Source: Corynebacterium aquatimens (GTDB taxonomy: Bacteria > Actinomycetota > Actinomycetes > Mycobacteriales > Mycobacteriaceae). Taken from it: 64,000 nucleotides of DNA. The position numbers and the translations under genes are program-made. The stretch covers positions 1,674,001 through 1,738,000 of the forward strand of contig NZ_CP046980.1 in assembly GCF_030408395.1 (NCBI RefSeq), in the 5' to 3' direction. The notes under the pieces were generated by a model. It was not told the DNA's origin. It searched no databases and was given only the letters and a program-made list of their open reading frames with translations. Below, piece by piece: positions 36,263 to 45,581 of the stretch. Within the stretch, counting starts at the first letter, position 1. Each line of letters starts with the position of its first letter.

Positions 36263-37930
36263 ATGAGCACCGCTACCTCCACCCTCGCGCAAGCCGCCCG
36301 GCGTCGCACGTTCGCTGTCATCGCCCACCCCGACGCCGGTAAGTCGACGTTGACGGAAGCGTTGGCGCTGCACGCGCACGCGATCTCTGAGGCCGGTGCC
36401 GTCCACGGCAAGGGCAACCGCAAAGACACGGTGTCCGACTGGATGGAGATGGAAAAAGACCGCGGTATCTCGATCGCGTCCTCGGCGCTCCAATTTGAAT
36501 ATTTGCCGGACGAAGCCCGGCAAAGAGGACAAACGGAGCCATACGTGATCAACCTTGTGGACACGCCTGGCCACGCGGACTTCTCCGAGGACACGTACCG
36601 CGTGCTCTCCGCCGTCGATGCCGCGGTCATGCTGATCGACGCCGCGAAGGGCCTCGAGCCCCAAACCCTCAAACTCTTCCGCGTGTGCAAGGCACGCGGA
36701 CTGCCTATTGTCACCGTAATCAATAAGTGGGACCGCGTGGGCCGCGAGCCGCTCGAGCTTGTCGACGAGATCGTGACCGAGATCGACCTCCAGCCCACCC
36801 CGCTGTATTGGCCCGTTGGCGAAGCGGGTGACTTCCGCGGGCTCGCCCATGTCAACGATGACGGCGAGATTGACCAGTACATTCACTTCATCCGCACCGC
36901 GGGTGGCTCCACCATTGCCCCGGAAGAACATTTTTCCCCGTCTGAAGCGCGCGAGCGCGAAGACGACGCGTGGGAGACCGCGGTCGAGGAAGCAGAGCTT
37001 CTTGCTGCCGACGGCGCGACGCACAACCAGGAACTCTTCGAGCAGTGCGTGACGTCGCCTCTAATCTTCGCCTCCGCAATGCTCAACTTCGGTGTTCACC
37101 AGATCTTGGACACCTTGTGCGCCATCGCGCCCGCCCCGGAAAGCCGCTCTTCTGACCCGGCAGCGATCGCTGCGGCGTCGAGTGGTGGCGGCCAGGCCGT
37201 CGATAAGCATAGGGCTCTTGACGATGACTTCTCCGGCGTGGTCTTCAAAGTTCAAGCGGGCATGGACAAAAACCACCGCGATACTTTGGCCTTCATGCGC
37301 GTGATTTCCGGCGAGTTCGACCGAGGCATGCAAGTCACCCACGCCCAGTCAGGCCGCAGCTTCTCCACGAAGTATGCGCTCACTGTCTTCGGCCGTTCCC
37401 GCGACACCGTTGAAACCGCCTTCCCCGGCGACATCATCGGCCTGGTCAACGCCGGCGCCCTCGCCCCCGGCGACACCATCTACGCGGGTAAAAAGGTCCA
37501 ATTTCCTCCAATGCCGCAGTTCGCTCCCGAGCACTTCCGCACGCTGCGGGCGAAATCACTGGGCAAGTACAAGCAATTCCGCAAGGCCCTCGAGCAACTC
37601 GATGCCGAAGGAGTCGTGCAGATTCTCCGCAACGATCTCCGCGGCGACGCGGCCCCCGTCATGGCTGCCGTGGGGCCCATGCAGTTCGAAGTCATGCAAG
37701 CCCGCATGGAGATCGAGTACAACGTCGAAACCGTCACCGAACCCATCCCCTATTCCGTTGCGCGGCGCACCGACGCCGAATCCGCACCAGAACTGGGCCG
37801 CCAGCGCGGAGTGGAAATTTTCACCCGTACTGACGGTGAACTCATCGCGCTCTTCGGCGACAAGTGGAAGCTCGCCTTCGTGGAAAAAGAGCACCCCGAG
37901 CTCACCATCGAACCGTTGATCGCCGACTAA
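36263..37930 (+). CDS. prfC: Peptide chain release factor 3
   Basis: 555 aa GTPase that removes RF1/RF2 from the ribosome after termination. G1 'IAHPDAGKSTLTEAL', switch/G2 'DRGISIASS', G3 'LVDTPGHADFSEDTYR', G4 'VINKWDR'; C-terminal domains include 'FKVQAGMDKNHRD' and 'YNVETVTEPIPYSVARR'. Insertions of ~20-30 residues before 'HRALDDDFSG' contain a copy of the 11-mer repeat (37198-37208). ATG 36263 is chosen; the upstream extension overlaps the divergent SDR gene. No Shine-Dalgarno sequence is obvious. Confidence 0.95.
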   Translation: MSTATSTLAQAARRRTFAVIAHPDAGKSTLTEALALHAHAISEAGAVHGKGNRKDTVSDWMEMEKDRGISIASSALQFEYLPDEARQRGQTEPYVINLVDTPGHADFSEDTYRVLSAVDAAVMLIDAAKGLEPQTLKLFRVCKARGLPIVTVINKWDRVGREPLELVDEIVTEIDLQPTPLYWPVGEAGDFRGLAHVNDDGEIDQYIHFIRTAGGSTIAPEEHFSPSEAREREDDAWETAVEEAELLAADGATHNQELFEQCVTSPLIFASAMLNFGVHQILDTLCAIAPAPESRSSDPAAIAAASSGGGQAVDKHRALDDDFSGVVFKVQAGMDKNHRDTLAFMRVISGEFDRGMQVTHAQSGRSFSTKYALTVFGRSRDTVETAFPGDIIGLVNAGALAPGDTIYAGKKVQFPPMPQFAPEHFRTLRAKSLGKYKQFRKALEQLDAEGVVQILRNDLRGDAAPVMAAVGPMQFEVMQARMEIEYNVETVTEPIPYSVARRTDAESAPELGRQRGVEIFTRTDGELIALFGDKWKLAFVEKEHPELTIEPLIAD

Positions 37931-37937
37931 ACCGACA

Positions 37938-38804
37938 TCAACGGGACAAAAACTCGACCCAGCTGGGCCACTCTTCGCGGATCTGATCCTCACCGGCAAG
38001 GTAGTTGGCACGCAGCTTATTCAAGTTGCGTTCCGCCGCATCGACGCTCATCGCATCTGGGAACAGCACCATCGCCTTGCCCTGCTTCTCCAGATCAAGG
38101 ATGCGTTGCTTCGCGTCGTTGTAAATCTTCGGACGCGCAATCAATGCCTCTGCGATCGCGGGGTGCTTCTGAAACAGGCGCCGCGTAGCAATCGGCCTCG
38201 TGACCTCCGGCCGAACGTAGCTGCGGTCCTTCGTGGCCAGAACCATGAATTTTTCGTAGCCAGCTTTCTCCGCGGCCTCAATCACCAGCCCACCGGAATC
38301 ACCCAACGCACCGTCCACGTACGGCACATCGTCGATGTATGCGAGCGGCATGACCTTAGGCAAGGTCGATGAGGCCCGAACCATCTTCATCAACCGCGCG
38401 GGCTCAGTGAAATCCTCCCGCCCGAATTTTGCGGTGTGCCCGGTGTCCGCGCGCAGGGCTTCGATATGGACATCGATATCGCTCGATGCAAACGTCTCCC
38501 AATCAAAAGGCATATCGTCCGCGGAGCCCTCATAAATGAACTCCGCGTTGAAATATCCCTTGCCGCGGGCGAGGGAGGAAAAACCACCGAAGTTGCGGTG
38601 AGTCACAAAATCCGTGAACGCTTCACGCGCCCGCCACGGATCATGCGATGCGTAGTTCACCGCGTGCGCCGACCCCGCTGAAACGCCCCCTACCCAACCA
38701 AACTTCACGTCCTCCATGATGAAACGGACGATGGCCGGGGCGGTGTAGGAATTGCGCATCCCCCCGCCCTCAATCACTAGGGCTGTGTCGGTCGCGTCGA
38801 TCAT
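37938..38804 (-). CDS. Patatin-like phospholipase, copy A
   Basis: 288 aa. Patatin Ser-Asp dyad hydrolase: oxyanion loop 'IEGGGMRNSYTA', nucleophile elbow 'GVSAGSAHAV' and 'VDGALGDSGG' with the catalytic Asp. Predicted cytoplasmic lipid acyl hydrolase (YjjU-type). ATG 38804. About half identical to the next gene upstream, a tandem duplication. No signal peptide. Confidence 0.9.
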   Translation of the reverse strand: MIDATDTALVIEGGGMRNSYTAPAIVRFIMEDVKFGWVGGVSAGSAHAVNYASHDPWRAREAFTDFVTHRNFGGFSSLARGKGYFNAEFIYEGSADDMPFDWETFASSDIDVHIEALRADTGHTAKFGREDFTEPARLMKMVRASSTLPKVMPLAYIDDVPYVDGALGDSGGLVIEAAEKAGYEKFMVLATKDRSYVRPEVTRPIATRRLFQKHPAIAEALIARPKIYNDAKQRILDLEKQGKAMVLFPDAMSVDAAERNLNKLRANYLAGEDQIREEWPSWVEFLSR

Positions 38805-38860
38805 TCTTCTACTTTAGGCGGTGATCAACGCTTCCGGTTTCAATCCACCAAACTATGCTC

Positions 38861-39727
38861 TCAACCTTCGAGGAACGCGCGGATATCCTCCCACTCGCGT
38901 TCCAGTTGGTCCTTGCCTTCGTTGAAGCACCGCTGCAGCTTGGCAACCTTGAGTTCCGTGGACTCCACGGTCATCTTCTCTGGCCAGAAAGTGTAGGCCT
39001 TACCCTGTTCTTCCAAGTCGAAGATCTCCGCCTTGACCGAGTTGTACAACTCCGGGCGATCAATCTGACGCTGTGCAACGCCGGGGTACTTGGGGAACAT
39101 GCGCCGGATCATGGCGGGGCGGTTCACCGGCTCACGTACGTAATCGCGCGGACGGGTGGCCAAGATGAGGAACTTGTCAAAGCCCGCTTCCTGCGCAGCC
39201 TTCAACACGATGCCACCTGAATCACCCAACGCACCGTCGACATACGGATTGCCGTCGATGTACTTCATCGGCATGATCATCGGAATCGTTGATGAGGCAC
39301 GCAGGATGGAACGAACTTCTGCTTCAGACGTCAGGTGCTCGCGGGTGAACACGCGGGTCTCGCCCGTGTTCGCATCCACCGCTTCGATGTGAACAGGTAC
39401 CGGGTTGGATTCAAACGCTTCCCAGTCAAACGGCAACACATCTCCGGACTGCTCAAACAGGAACTCCGCGTTAAGCAAACCAGACCCAAACGCGAGCGAG
39501 CGCAGCCCACCGATCTTCGGGTGCCCCATGAAAGTCGTGAAATTTTCTTCAATGCGCTGCGTGTCACCAGCGACGAAGTTAGCAGCGTGAACCGCGCCGG
39601 CGGAGACCCCGCCGACCCAGCCGAACTTCACGCCTTCGTCGACAAGCTTCATGAGCGCAGGCGCCGTGTACGCGTTGCGGGTCCCGCCACCTTCCAAGAT
39701 GAGCGCGGTGTTAGTCGCATCAATCAT
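38861..39727 (-). CDS. Patatin-like phospholipase, copy B
   Basis: 288 aa, the same length and layout as copy A: 'LEGGGTRNAYTA', 'GVSAGAVHAA' and 'VDGALGDSGG'. The N-termini 'MIDATNTALI' and 'MIDATDTALV' match closely. ATG 39727 overlaps the stop of the BrkB-like gene by four bases (ATGA), so the three genes form one operon, and envelope lipid work is a reasonable inference. Confidence 0.9.
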   Translation of the reverse strand: MIDATNTALILEGGGTRNAYTAPALMKLVDEGVKFGWVGGVSAGAVHAANFVAGDTQRIEENFTTFMGHPKIGGLRSLAFGSGLLNAEFLFEQSGDVLPFDWEAFESNPVPVHIEAVDANTGETRVFTREHLTSEAEVRSILRASSTIPMIMPMKYIDGNPYVDGALGDSGGIVLKAAQEAGFDKFLILATRPRDYVREPVNRPAMIRRMFPKYPGVAQRQIDRPELYNSVKAEIFDLEEQGKAYTFWPEKMTVESTELKVAKLQRCFNEGKDQLEREWEDIRAFLEG

Positions 39728-40902
39728 GCCGACGAGTCTATAGGTTCCCCCGACGTTTTCTCACCCGAAACCACGCGATCCGTCAGCTTATAGATGTAGC
39801 GGCGCACCTTACGCTGGAACAACACTGCATCGTGTGCTTTGGGTTCAGCCTGAATCATTTCACGCGATGGGTACCCAAGCTGGAGCTCTTTGACGCGGAG
39901 AATTTCCGCATCGATCTTGACCCCCAGAAGCAACACGATGTTCATCACCCACAGGACAACCACAACAGCGAGGAACGTACCAAAGGCACCATACGCACTG
40001 CGAATGCCGAAAGTGGAAATGTAGAAACCGAAAATCCACCACATCGCGATGATCACGACGAGCGCGAAAGCAGCACCGATGGTAAGCACCCGGTAACGTC
40101 CCGGGCGCACATTGGGCGCGAAGTAGTACAGGCACGACACCAACGACACCACGGCTATCGCGCCGACGGGGAAACGAACCCACTCCCACACCGGAAGGAA
40201 CGCGTTGGTGAGATATTCCAGAAGGTCTTCGAGATTCAGAGGCTTAGCGACGGGCCGCAGCACCATCTCAATGACGTTTTCACGCAGCACTGCCGACGCT
40301 AAGATCACCACCCCGCCGACCACCATGAGGAGGGTGATTCCCCACATGGTGAGCCACGTGCGTACGAGGCCACGGCCCTCCATTCGCCCATAAATCGCAT
40401 TCGCACTGCGCGCGAAACTGCGGACGTACGCAGACGCCGACCACAATGAAATAGCAATGGAAATGATCAGGGCAATCGTCGACTGTGACGGTGTACCAGC
40501 AACAGTCATGAACAGACTGAACGCCTGGTCTTGGAGCGGTTCCGGGACCCACCGGGCAATGGCATCGAGGACGCTGACCTGGACCCGCGCGCTATCGCGC
40601 GGAAGAAGCAACGTGACCAACGAGTAGAACGCCAGCAGCACCGGGGCGAAAGCCGTGAAGGTGAAATACGTCAGTGTTGCACCACGGTCCGTGATCGCCG
40701 TTGGCCCGAAATCCGCAATCGTGCGCGCGATCACGAGCTTCCACCCGTTCCAGCTAACGCGGTTCGAGCGCTCAAACGGATTACCGCCGATGTCCTTCGG
40801 CGTTGCTACCCCGATCTCACCGGGGCCGTACGGCTGCACCATTGCTGCTGCATGAGAGACCCTTTGGAGTTCTTCATCCTCCCGCTCCACGTGATCAGCC
40901 AT
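39724..40902 (-). CDS. YihY/BrkB family inner-membrane protein
   Basis: 392 aa with six hydrophobic segments. 'GATLTYFTFTAFAPVLLAFYSLV' and 'LYYFAPNVRPGRYRVLTIGAAFALV' (two segments) are family signatures; 'FGIRSAYGAFGTFLAVVVVLWVMN' forms the last pair. Members are of uncertain function (once mis-named RNase BN). ATG 40902 has AAGG eight bases upstream; GTG 40923 is an alternative. It overlaps the patatin B gene by 4 bases. Confidence 0.9.
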   Translation of the reverse strand: MADHVEREDEELQRVSHAAAMVQPYGPGEIGVATPKDIGGNPFERSNRVSWNGWKLVIARTIADFGPTAITDRGATLTYFTFTAFAPVLLAFYSLVTLLLPRDSARVQVSVLDAIARWVPEPLQDQAFSLFMTVAGTPSQSTIALIISIAISLWSASAYVRSFARSANAIYGRMEGRGLVRTWLTMWGITLLMVVGGVVILASAVLRENVIEMVLRPVAKPLNLEDLLEYLTNAFLPVWEWVRFPVGAIAVVSLVSCLYYFAPNVRPGRYRVLTIGAAFALVVIIAMWWIFGFYISTFGIRSAYGAFGTFLAVVVVLWVMNIVLLLGVKIDAEILRVKELQLGYPSREMIQAEPKAHDAVLFQRKVRRYIYKLTDRVVSGEKTSGEPIDSSA

Positions 40903-41086
40903 AGGGACAACCTTAAAGGACACTTTCTTTTACGATGGGAACCAACTCAGTCTAGAACGTTCAGACATCCCGAGCCCCCAATCTAGATTCCGTCCACCAG
41001 CTCCAATCCAGAATTTCATTCTAGGAACCCCTTAGCCAGATTCCCCCGATCCCTCAAACTTTTTGCGAAAGGATAAGGCGACAACC

Positions 41087-41608
41087 ATGATCAATGCACT
41101 GCCTGCCTCCACCCAGATCCTGGCCTCTAACCAGATCATGGCCCTGAGTGATTCCGATGCCGCATTCCTCGGATTGGGCTTCAGTTTCTTCATCCTGGTC
41201 ATGGTGTTGCTCATCGCGAGCTTTGTGTTTTTGATCTGGGGAATGATCGACGTAGCCACGAAATCCAACATGGACTCGAACTCAAAAATGCTGTGGATCA
41301 TTTTGATCTGGTTCACATCCGGGATCGCGGGTGCCATCTGGATTTTCTGGGGCAGAAAGCACCCAGAAAAATGGGCACCCCAGCATCCGCCCTACCAGCA
41401 GGGTTACTACGCACCGGGTGCCTACCCTCCTGCCCCGAACGGGCAGTACCCGCAGGCACCCTACCCGCAAGGCCAGAATCCGCAGAATCCCTACCAGCAG
41501 GGCTCAAACCCGCAGGCACCCTGCCCGCAAGACCAGAACCTGCAGAATCCCTACCAGCAAGCCCCTTACCAACAGGGCGGGTACGGCCAACAGCCGCCAC
41601 AGGCGTAG
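41087..41608 (+). CDS. Membrane protein with PLDc_N-like domain and Pro/Gln/Tyr-rich tail
   Basis: 173 aa. Two membrane segments ('FSFFILVMVLLIASFVFLIWG' and 'WIILIWFTSGIAGAIWIFW') in the pattern of the PLDc_N (phospholipase D-nuclease N-terminal, cardiolipin-synthase-like) domain without any catalytic domain, then a ~75-residue tail of repeats such as 'PYQQGYYAPG', 'NPQAPYPQGQNPQNP'-like. The tail is low-complexity and probably cytoplasmic or extended. ATG 41087; GATAAGG ten bases upstream. Function unknown. Confidence 0.8.
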   Translation: MINALPASTQILASNQIMALSDSDAAFLGLGFSFFILVMVLLIASFVFLIWGMIDVATKSNMDSNSKMLWIILIWFTSGIAGAIWIFWGRKHPEKWAPQHPPYQQGYYAPGAYPPAPNGQYPQAPYPQGQNPQNPYQQGSNPQAPCPQDQNLQNPYQQAPYQQGGYGQQPPQA

Positions 41609-41640
41609 TAACGCCGGTTCAAAAGCACTAATTTGAACGC

Positions 41641-42039
41641 ATGGGTCTTTTCGATTTTTTCACAGGCCAACGCCGCTCACCCGAAGAAAAACCAGCGGAG
41701 CTGCCCAAACGGGACGTCCACAGCGTTGAGGTAGACGCTCTTTCCGTCCACACCGCACACTTGAGCCCGGAGACTGAGGAAGTCTTGGTCATTGTGACAA
41801 CGACACCGGACGCGCTTGAGCTCATCCGTGCTGTACATCACCCACTACGCTTGACCAGCGGAGACGCCCGTCCCGTTATCTTCGCTCCGTCCAAGAAGTC
41901 AGCGGCACCCGTTGTGGATCCCCGACATGGATGGATCATCCCGGTCACGGCCGCCACCGCTGAAGAGTTGCGGTCTTTACCACCCGGCCCCGGTGAGCAT
42001 GAACTAACGACGCTTCACCTTGCACTCGTCATCGAATAG
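41641..42039 (+). CDS. Small protein of unknown function
   Basis: 132 aa, no signal peptide or membrane helix. N-terminus 'MGLFDFFTGQRRSPEEKP' is followed by an alternating strand pattern ('VHTAHLSPETEEVLVIVTTTP', 'RPVIFAPSKKS'). TAATTT lies six bases before ATG 41641 without a ribosome-binding site, so it is likely leaderless. No family recognised. Confidence 0.6.
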   Translation: MGLFDFFTGQRRSPEEKPAELPKRDVHSVEVDALSVHTAHLSPETEEVLVIVTTTPDALELIRAVHHPLRLTSGDARPVIFAPSKKSAAPVVDPRHGWIIPVTAATAEELRSLPPGPGEHELTTLHLALVIE

Positions 42040-42428
42040 ACGAGGGCCCGAAACCCGTCCCCCGCACCACCTTGCTCTCCAGCCGCCGCAACGCCAATCC
42101 GCACTCGAGCCGCCGCAACGCCGACCCCCGGTCCCGACCACCCGCAAAGTTGGCCGGGAAGGAAAGTTGGCCGGGAAGCCGAAAAACCGCCCGAAAACGG
42201 CCAAAAAATCCGCTCAGGGCCAACTTCGCTCGTGGGGAGGGAGCCGCAAAGTTGGCCGCGAGCGAAATTGGCCGGGAAGGAAAGTTGGCCGGGAAGGAAA
42301 GTTGGCCGGGAAGCCGAAAAACCGCCCGAAAACGGCCAAAAAATCCGCTCAGGGCCAACTTCGCTCGTGGGGAGGGGGCGCCGGTCGGGGTTTCGATGGG
42401 TTAAGGGGGCAAGTTAACGGGTGGGGGC
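42040..42428. repeat. Intergenic repeat cluster built on AAGTTGGCC / GGCCAACTT
   Basis: 389 bases with no gene. A 96-bp unit at 42146-42241 is repeated exactly at 42281-42376 (period 135). Each unit carries AAGTTGGCCGGGAAG and the opposite-strand GGCCAACTTCGCTCG; the block between contains degenerate half-units. Arms GGCCAACTTCGCTCG (42218-42232) and CGAGCGAAATTGGCC (42259-42273) can pair. It is a REP/BIME-like element or a structured RNA; its ends are unclear. Short ORFs across it are repeat artefacts. Confidence 0.85.
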
Positions 42429-43679
42429 CTACTTACGGTTGAGGTAGCCGCTGCGGATTTGCGTGGTGCGGATGATGGCGGAGGTCAACGCCAAGGCCGC
42501 AAGCACCCAGAAAGGCAGGCTTGGGCCGACGTACTGGTCGAGCCATTCGATAAGCGGCGGGTAGCCGAAGCCGATGTAGGTGGCCACGTAGTAGATGCCG
42601 ATAACGCCGCCGCGCTTGTGCGGCGGTGTGAAGGTATCCACGTCCATGAGGCCATCGCGGAGGCACAGGCCGTAGGCCAGCCCAAGGAATACCGCAGCGA
42701 TCGGGAATAGCCACACCGGCGGTAAAGCGCCGCCAAGGGCCACGAGGGTCATACCGACAACGGAGCACAGGGCCCCGATCACACCGGAGCGGGGACCCCA
42801 CTCGAATTTGCGGCCGAGGGCTTGGATGATTAAGCCCGAGCCGAAAGCCATGAACGCACCCACACCGGGCATGAAGGCGCTGGATTCAAAGTGCTGGCCG
42901 ACGCGACCCGCCAGGACAATGATGGCGCTGGTCATCGAGGCAAAGACCCACATGGCAACCGGCACGGACGTTGCAAGGGCCTTGACGGAGGAGCGCTCAA
43001 TCGGTGCAGGTTCTGCCTGCTTGTCCGGTGTACCACCGAGGGCTTCCGCTGCTGCTTCTTCCCCATCGATGCTCGTTGTGTCCGAACTAGTTATCTCCCT
43101 AAACGTGACCGTGTGCTGGGTGGCGTCCCCAACAACCAAGGAGAACGCAATGGCGGCAACGGACAACACGATGGACACGATGTACGGGACGACCAGCGAT
43201 TGGGCGTCGTTAAGCACGAAAGCGAGAATGCCGGAAGCGACAGGGCCCAACATGAACCCCGACGTTAAGAAGATGCCAGCCGCCGTCGTGCCGTGCGTGC
43301 CGCGCAACCGACCAGCCCAAGCGGTGCCGGCGCTCACCACGAGCCCCACGCCAAGGCCGATCACGAAGCGGGCGGTAAGCAACACGCCGGGGCTGCTCCA
43401 GATCATCAAGGCAAGGTTCCCCAGCGCCGCAATCGCAGAGCCGACGAGCACCACCGGGCGGGAACCAAATCGATCAGCGATCAACCCGCCGGCGATAAGG
43501 CATGGGAAAAGCCCTATTGCGTAAATGCCGTAGGCTGCATTGACCAGCAGCGTCGATAAGCCTTGGCTCTCACGGAGCACAACGAGCACCGACGCGAAGT
43601 GGTTTGCGGACCACCCCGCGGTGATCAAGCACGCGACGACACTAGCAAAGACCAACTGTGAAGATGAGCGCGTTGCCAT
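42429..43679 (-). CDS. Major facilitator superfamily transporter
   Basis: 416 aa, about 12 TM segments. TM1-TM2 loop 'GLIADRFGSRPVVLVG' is the canonical MFS motif; a polar central loop of ~55 residues ('TSSDTTSIDGEEAAAEALGG') separates the halves. Resembles the NNP/oxalate-type and sugar-type MFS in outline, but the substrate is unknown. ATG 43679. The 3' end faces the repeat cluster. A copy of the 11-mer repeat (43551-43561) lies in the 5' part of the gene. Confidence 0.85.
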   Translation of the reverse strand: MATRSSSQLVFASVVACLITAGWSANHFASVLVVLRESQGLSTLLVNAAYGIYAIGLFPCLIAGGLIADRFGSRPVVLVGSAIAALGNLALMIWSSPGVLLTARFVIGLGVGLVVSAGTAWAGRLRGTHGTTAAGIFLTSGFMLGPVASGILAFVLNDAQSLVVPYIVSIVLSVAAIAFSLVVGDATQHTVTFREITSSDTTSIDGEEAAAEALGGTPDKQAEPAPIERSSVKALATSVPVAMWVFASMTSAIIVLAGRVGQHFESSAFMPGVGAFMAFGSGLIIQALGRKFEWGPRSGVIGALCSVVGMTLVALGGALPPVWLFPIAAVFLGLAYGLCLRDGLMDVDTFTPPHKRGGVIGIYYVATYIGFGYPPLIEWLDQYVGPSLPFWVLAALALTSAIIRTTQIRSGYLNRK

Positions 43680-43727
43680 GCGACAAGACTACGCCCGGCC
43701 CGCCGGTTAAAGCACGTCGAGCAGAGA

Positions 43728-45425
43728 TTACTCTGTGGCGACGTGCTCGCCCACGCGCTTGCCGGAGTGAATGCACCCGCCAAGGAACGTGCCTTCAAGG
43801 GCGTTCTTGCCGTGCATGCCGCCACCGCCGAAGCCAGAGACTTCACCGCAGGCGTAAAGGCCAGGGAAAACCGAACCATCGGAATGCAGGGCGCGACCCG
43901 CCAGGTCGGTCTCAATGCCACCGAGGGTCTTACGTGTAAGAACGTGCAGCTTGACCGCAATCAGCGGCCCCTTCTTCTCATCCAGCAGACGGTGCGGCGC
44001 AGCGCAACGCACGATCTTGTCGCCCAAGAAATTTCGGGCCATGCGGATGTAGTTGATCTGAGCGTCCTTGGAGAAATCATTGGTCAACTGTGCATCGCGC
44101 TCAATGAGCTGCTTGCGAACCAGGTCCCCGTCGACCGGGATGTCGCCTTTCTCATTCATGCCGGCAATGAGCTCGTCGAGGGTGTCCGCAACGATCCAGT
44201 CCACGCCGTTGTCCATGAACGCCTTGATTGCTGGGTGCGTGCCCGGACCGACCTTGCCGGCGAGCTTCTTCAGGGACTTGTCCGTCAGGTCTGGGTTCTG
44301 CTCCGAACCGGAGAAAATGAATTCCTTGTCTGCAATGTGCTGGTTAAGGATGAACCAGGAGTATCCGTGGCCGGTGCGGCCGATGTGGGCGAGGGCCGCG
44401 ATGTTGTCCGAACCCGGGAAGAGGTTCGTGGGCAGGCGCTTACCGGTGGCGTCCAGCCACATGGAACTCGGGCCGGGGATGATGCGGATGCCGTGGCCTG
44501 GCCAAATGGGATCCCAGTTGATCATGCCTTCTGGGTAGTGCCACATGCGGTCGGTGTTGACCAGGTTCGCGCCAGCGTTGGCGGCGATCTGGATCCCGCG
44601 GCCGTCGACGTGTTCCGGCACACCGGTTACCAAGTCATCCGGGCATTCGCCCCAGCGATCCGAGGGCCACATCTCACGGACTTTATCCAGGTTGCCGCCA
44701 ATACCGCCGGTCGCGATGACAACAGCGGCACCGCGAACCTCAAACGGCTCTACCTCATCGTTGTTGGAGGCAACACCGCGTGGCGACGGATCCTCGGCGA
44801 GCACCATTCCGGTCACGCCTACGGCGCGGCCATCTTCGACGATGATGTCGTCCACGCGGTGGCGGAACTTGAAATCCACCTTCCCAGCTTTTTCGGCGCG
44901 TTCGATCGGCTCGCGGAACACGCGAACGACCTCCGGGCCGGTGCCCCAGGTGAGGTGGAAACGCGGGACGGTGTTGCCGTGACCGGATGCGTCACCGGAG
45001 CCACGCTCAGCCCACCCGACGGTGGGAACGCTGCGCAGACCCAACTCGCGCAGATACTCCCGCATTTCGTTGGCCGCAAAGCGCACGTACTCACGGCCCC
45101 ACTTGCGCGGCCAGTAGTCGTGCTTGCCTACTTCTTCCGGGTCGTAGTCAGCGGAGTTTTCCCAGTCCGCCCACGCCAGCTCTTCGTTGTCGCTCGCACC
45201 CATGAGCTTCTGCTCCGGGGTTCCCACCATGAACAATCCACCAAGCGACCAGAAAGCCTGTCCACCCAGGTTGTTGCGGCTTTCCTGATCGACGAAGATA
45301 ACGTTACGGCCCGCTTTTACGGCCTCGTGCCCCGCCACGAGTCCGGCTAGGCCGCTACCAACAATGATGATCGGTTCGGATGATTTCCTAGATGCTGTGC
45401 CAGTAGATATGCCAGTAGATGTCAT
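43728..45425 (-). CDS. FAD-binding dehydrogenase (fumarate reductase / ketosteroid dehydrogenase-like flavoprotein)
   Basis: 565 aa. N-terminal dinucleotide-binding 'IIIVGSGLAGLVAGHEAVKAG' (two segments) ending in the acidic 'VDQE'; 'VIATGGIGGN' in the middle; 'YACGEVSGFGGGGMHG' and 'EGTFLGGCIHSGKRVG' near the end form the FAD-pyrophosphate and C-terminal motifs. The homologue in mycobacteria is annotated as an FAD-binding dehydrogenase of unknown substrate (Rv0785 type). TATGAT lies eight bases before ATG 45425, so the mRNA may be leaderless. Stands alone. Confidence 0.88.
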   Translation of the reverse strand: MTSTGISTGTASRKSSEPIIIVGSGLAGLVAGHEAVKAGRNVIFVDQESRNNLGGQAFWSLGGLFMVGTPEQKLMGASDNEELAWADWENSADYDPEEVGKHDYWPRKWGREYVRFAANEMREYLRELGLRSVPTVGWAERGSGDASGHGNTVPRFHLTWGTGPEVVRVFREPIERAEKAGKVDFKFRHRVDDIIVEDGRAVGVTGMVLAEDPSPRGVASNNDEVEPFEVRGAAVVIATGGIGGNLDKVREMWPSDRWGECPDDLVTGVPEHVDGRGIQIAANAGANLVNTDRMWHYPEGMINWDPIWPGHGIRIIPGPSSMWLDATGKRLPTNLFPGSDNIAALAHIGRTGHGYSWFILNQHIADKEFIFSGSEQNPDLTDKSLKKLAGKVGPGTHPAIKAFMDNGVDWIVADTLDELIAGMNEKGDIPVDGDLVRKQLIERDAQLTNDFSKDAQINYIRMARNFLGDKIVRCAAPHRLLDEKKGPLIAVKLHVLTRKTLGGIETDLAGRALHSDGSVFPGLYACGEVSGFGGGGMHGKNALEGTFLGGCIHSGKRVGEHVATE

Positions 45426-45581
45426 AGCCAAAAATCATACAGAGATTTTCTTTCCCAAAAGCAGTTTTCGGGTGCGCTACTTCAATGGCTTAGCGTTGCT
45501 CAACGTCGCGGATGATTTAGGAGAAATCGAGCCTTCCGATCGTCGGTAAATCGAGGATCGCGGGGACGGATACGCGCAAAA

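Noticed and set aside
42020..42442. Several Lys/Arg-rich frames over the 42.1-42.4 kb repeats
   Set aside because: Open frames are a by-product of the repeated GC-rich sequence; no start signals, and repeats are identical at DNA level including non-coding phase.
43743..45350. 535-codon open frame opposite the FAD dehydrogenase
   Set aside because: The opposite strand carries intact FAD motifs; this frame shows none and has no start signal.
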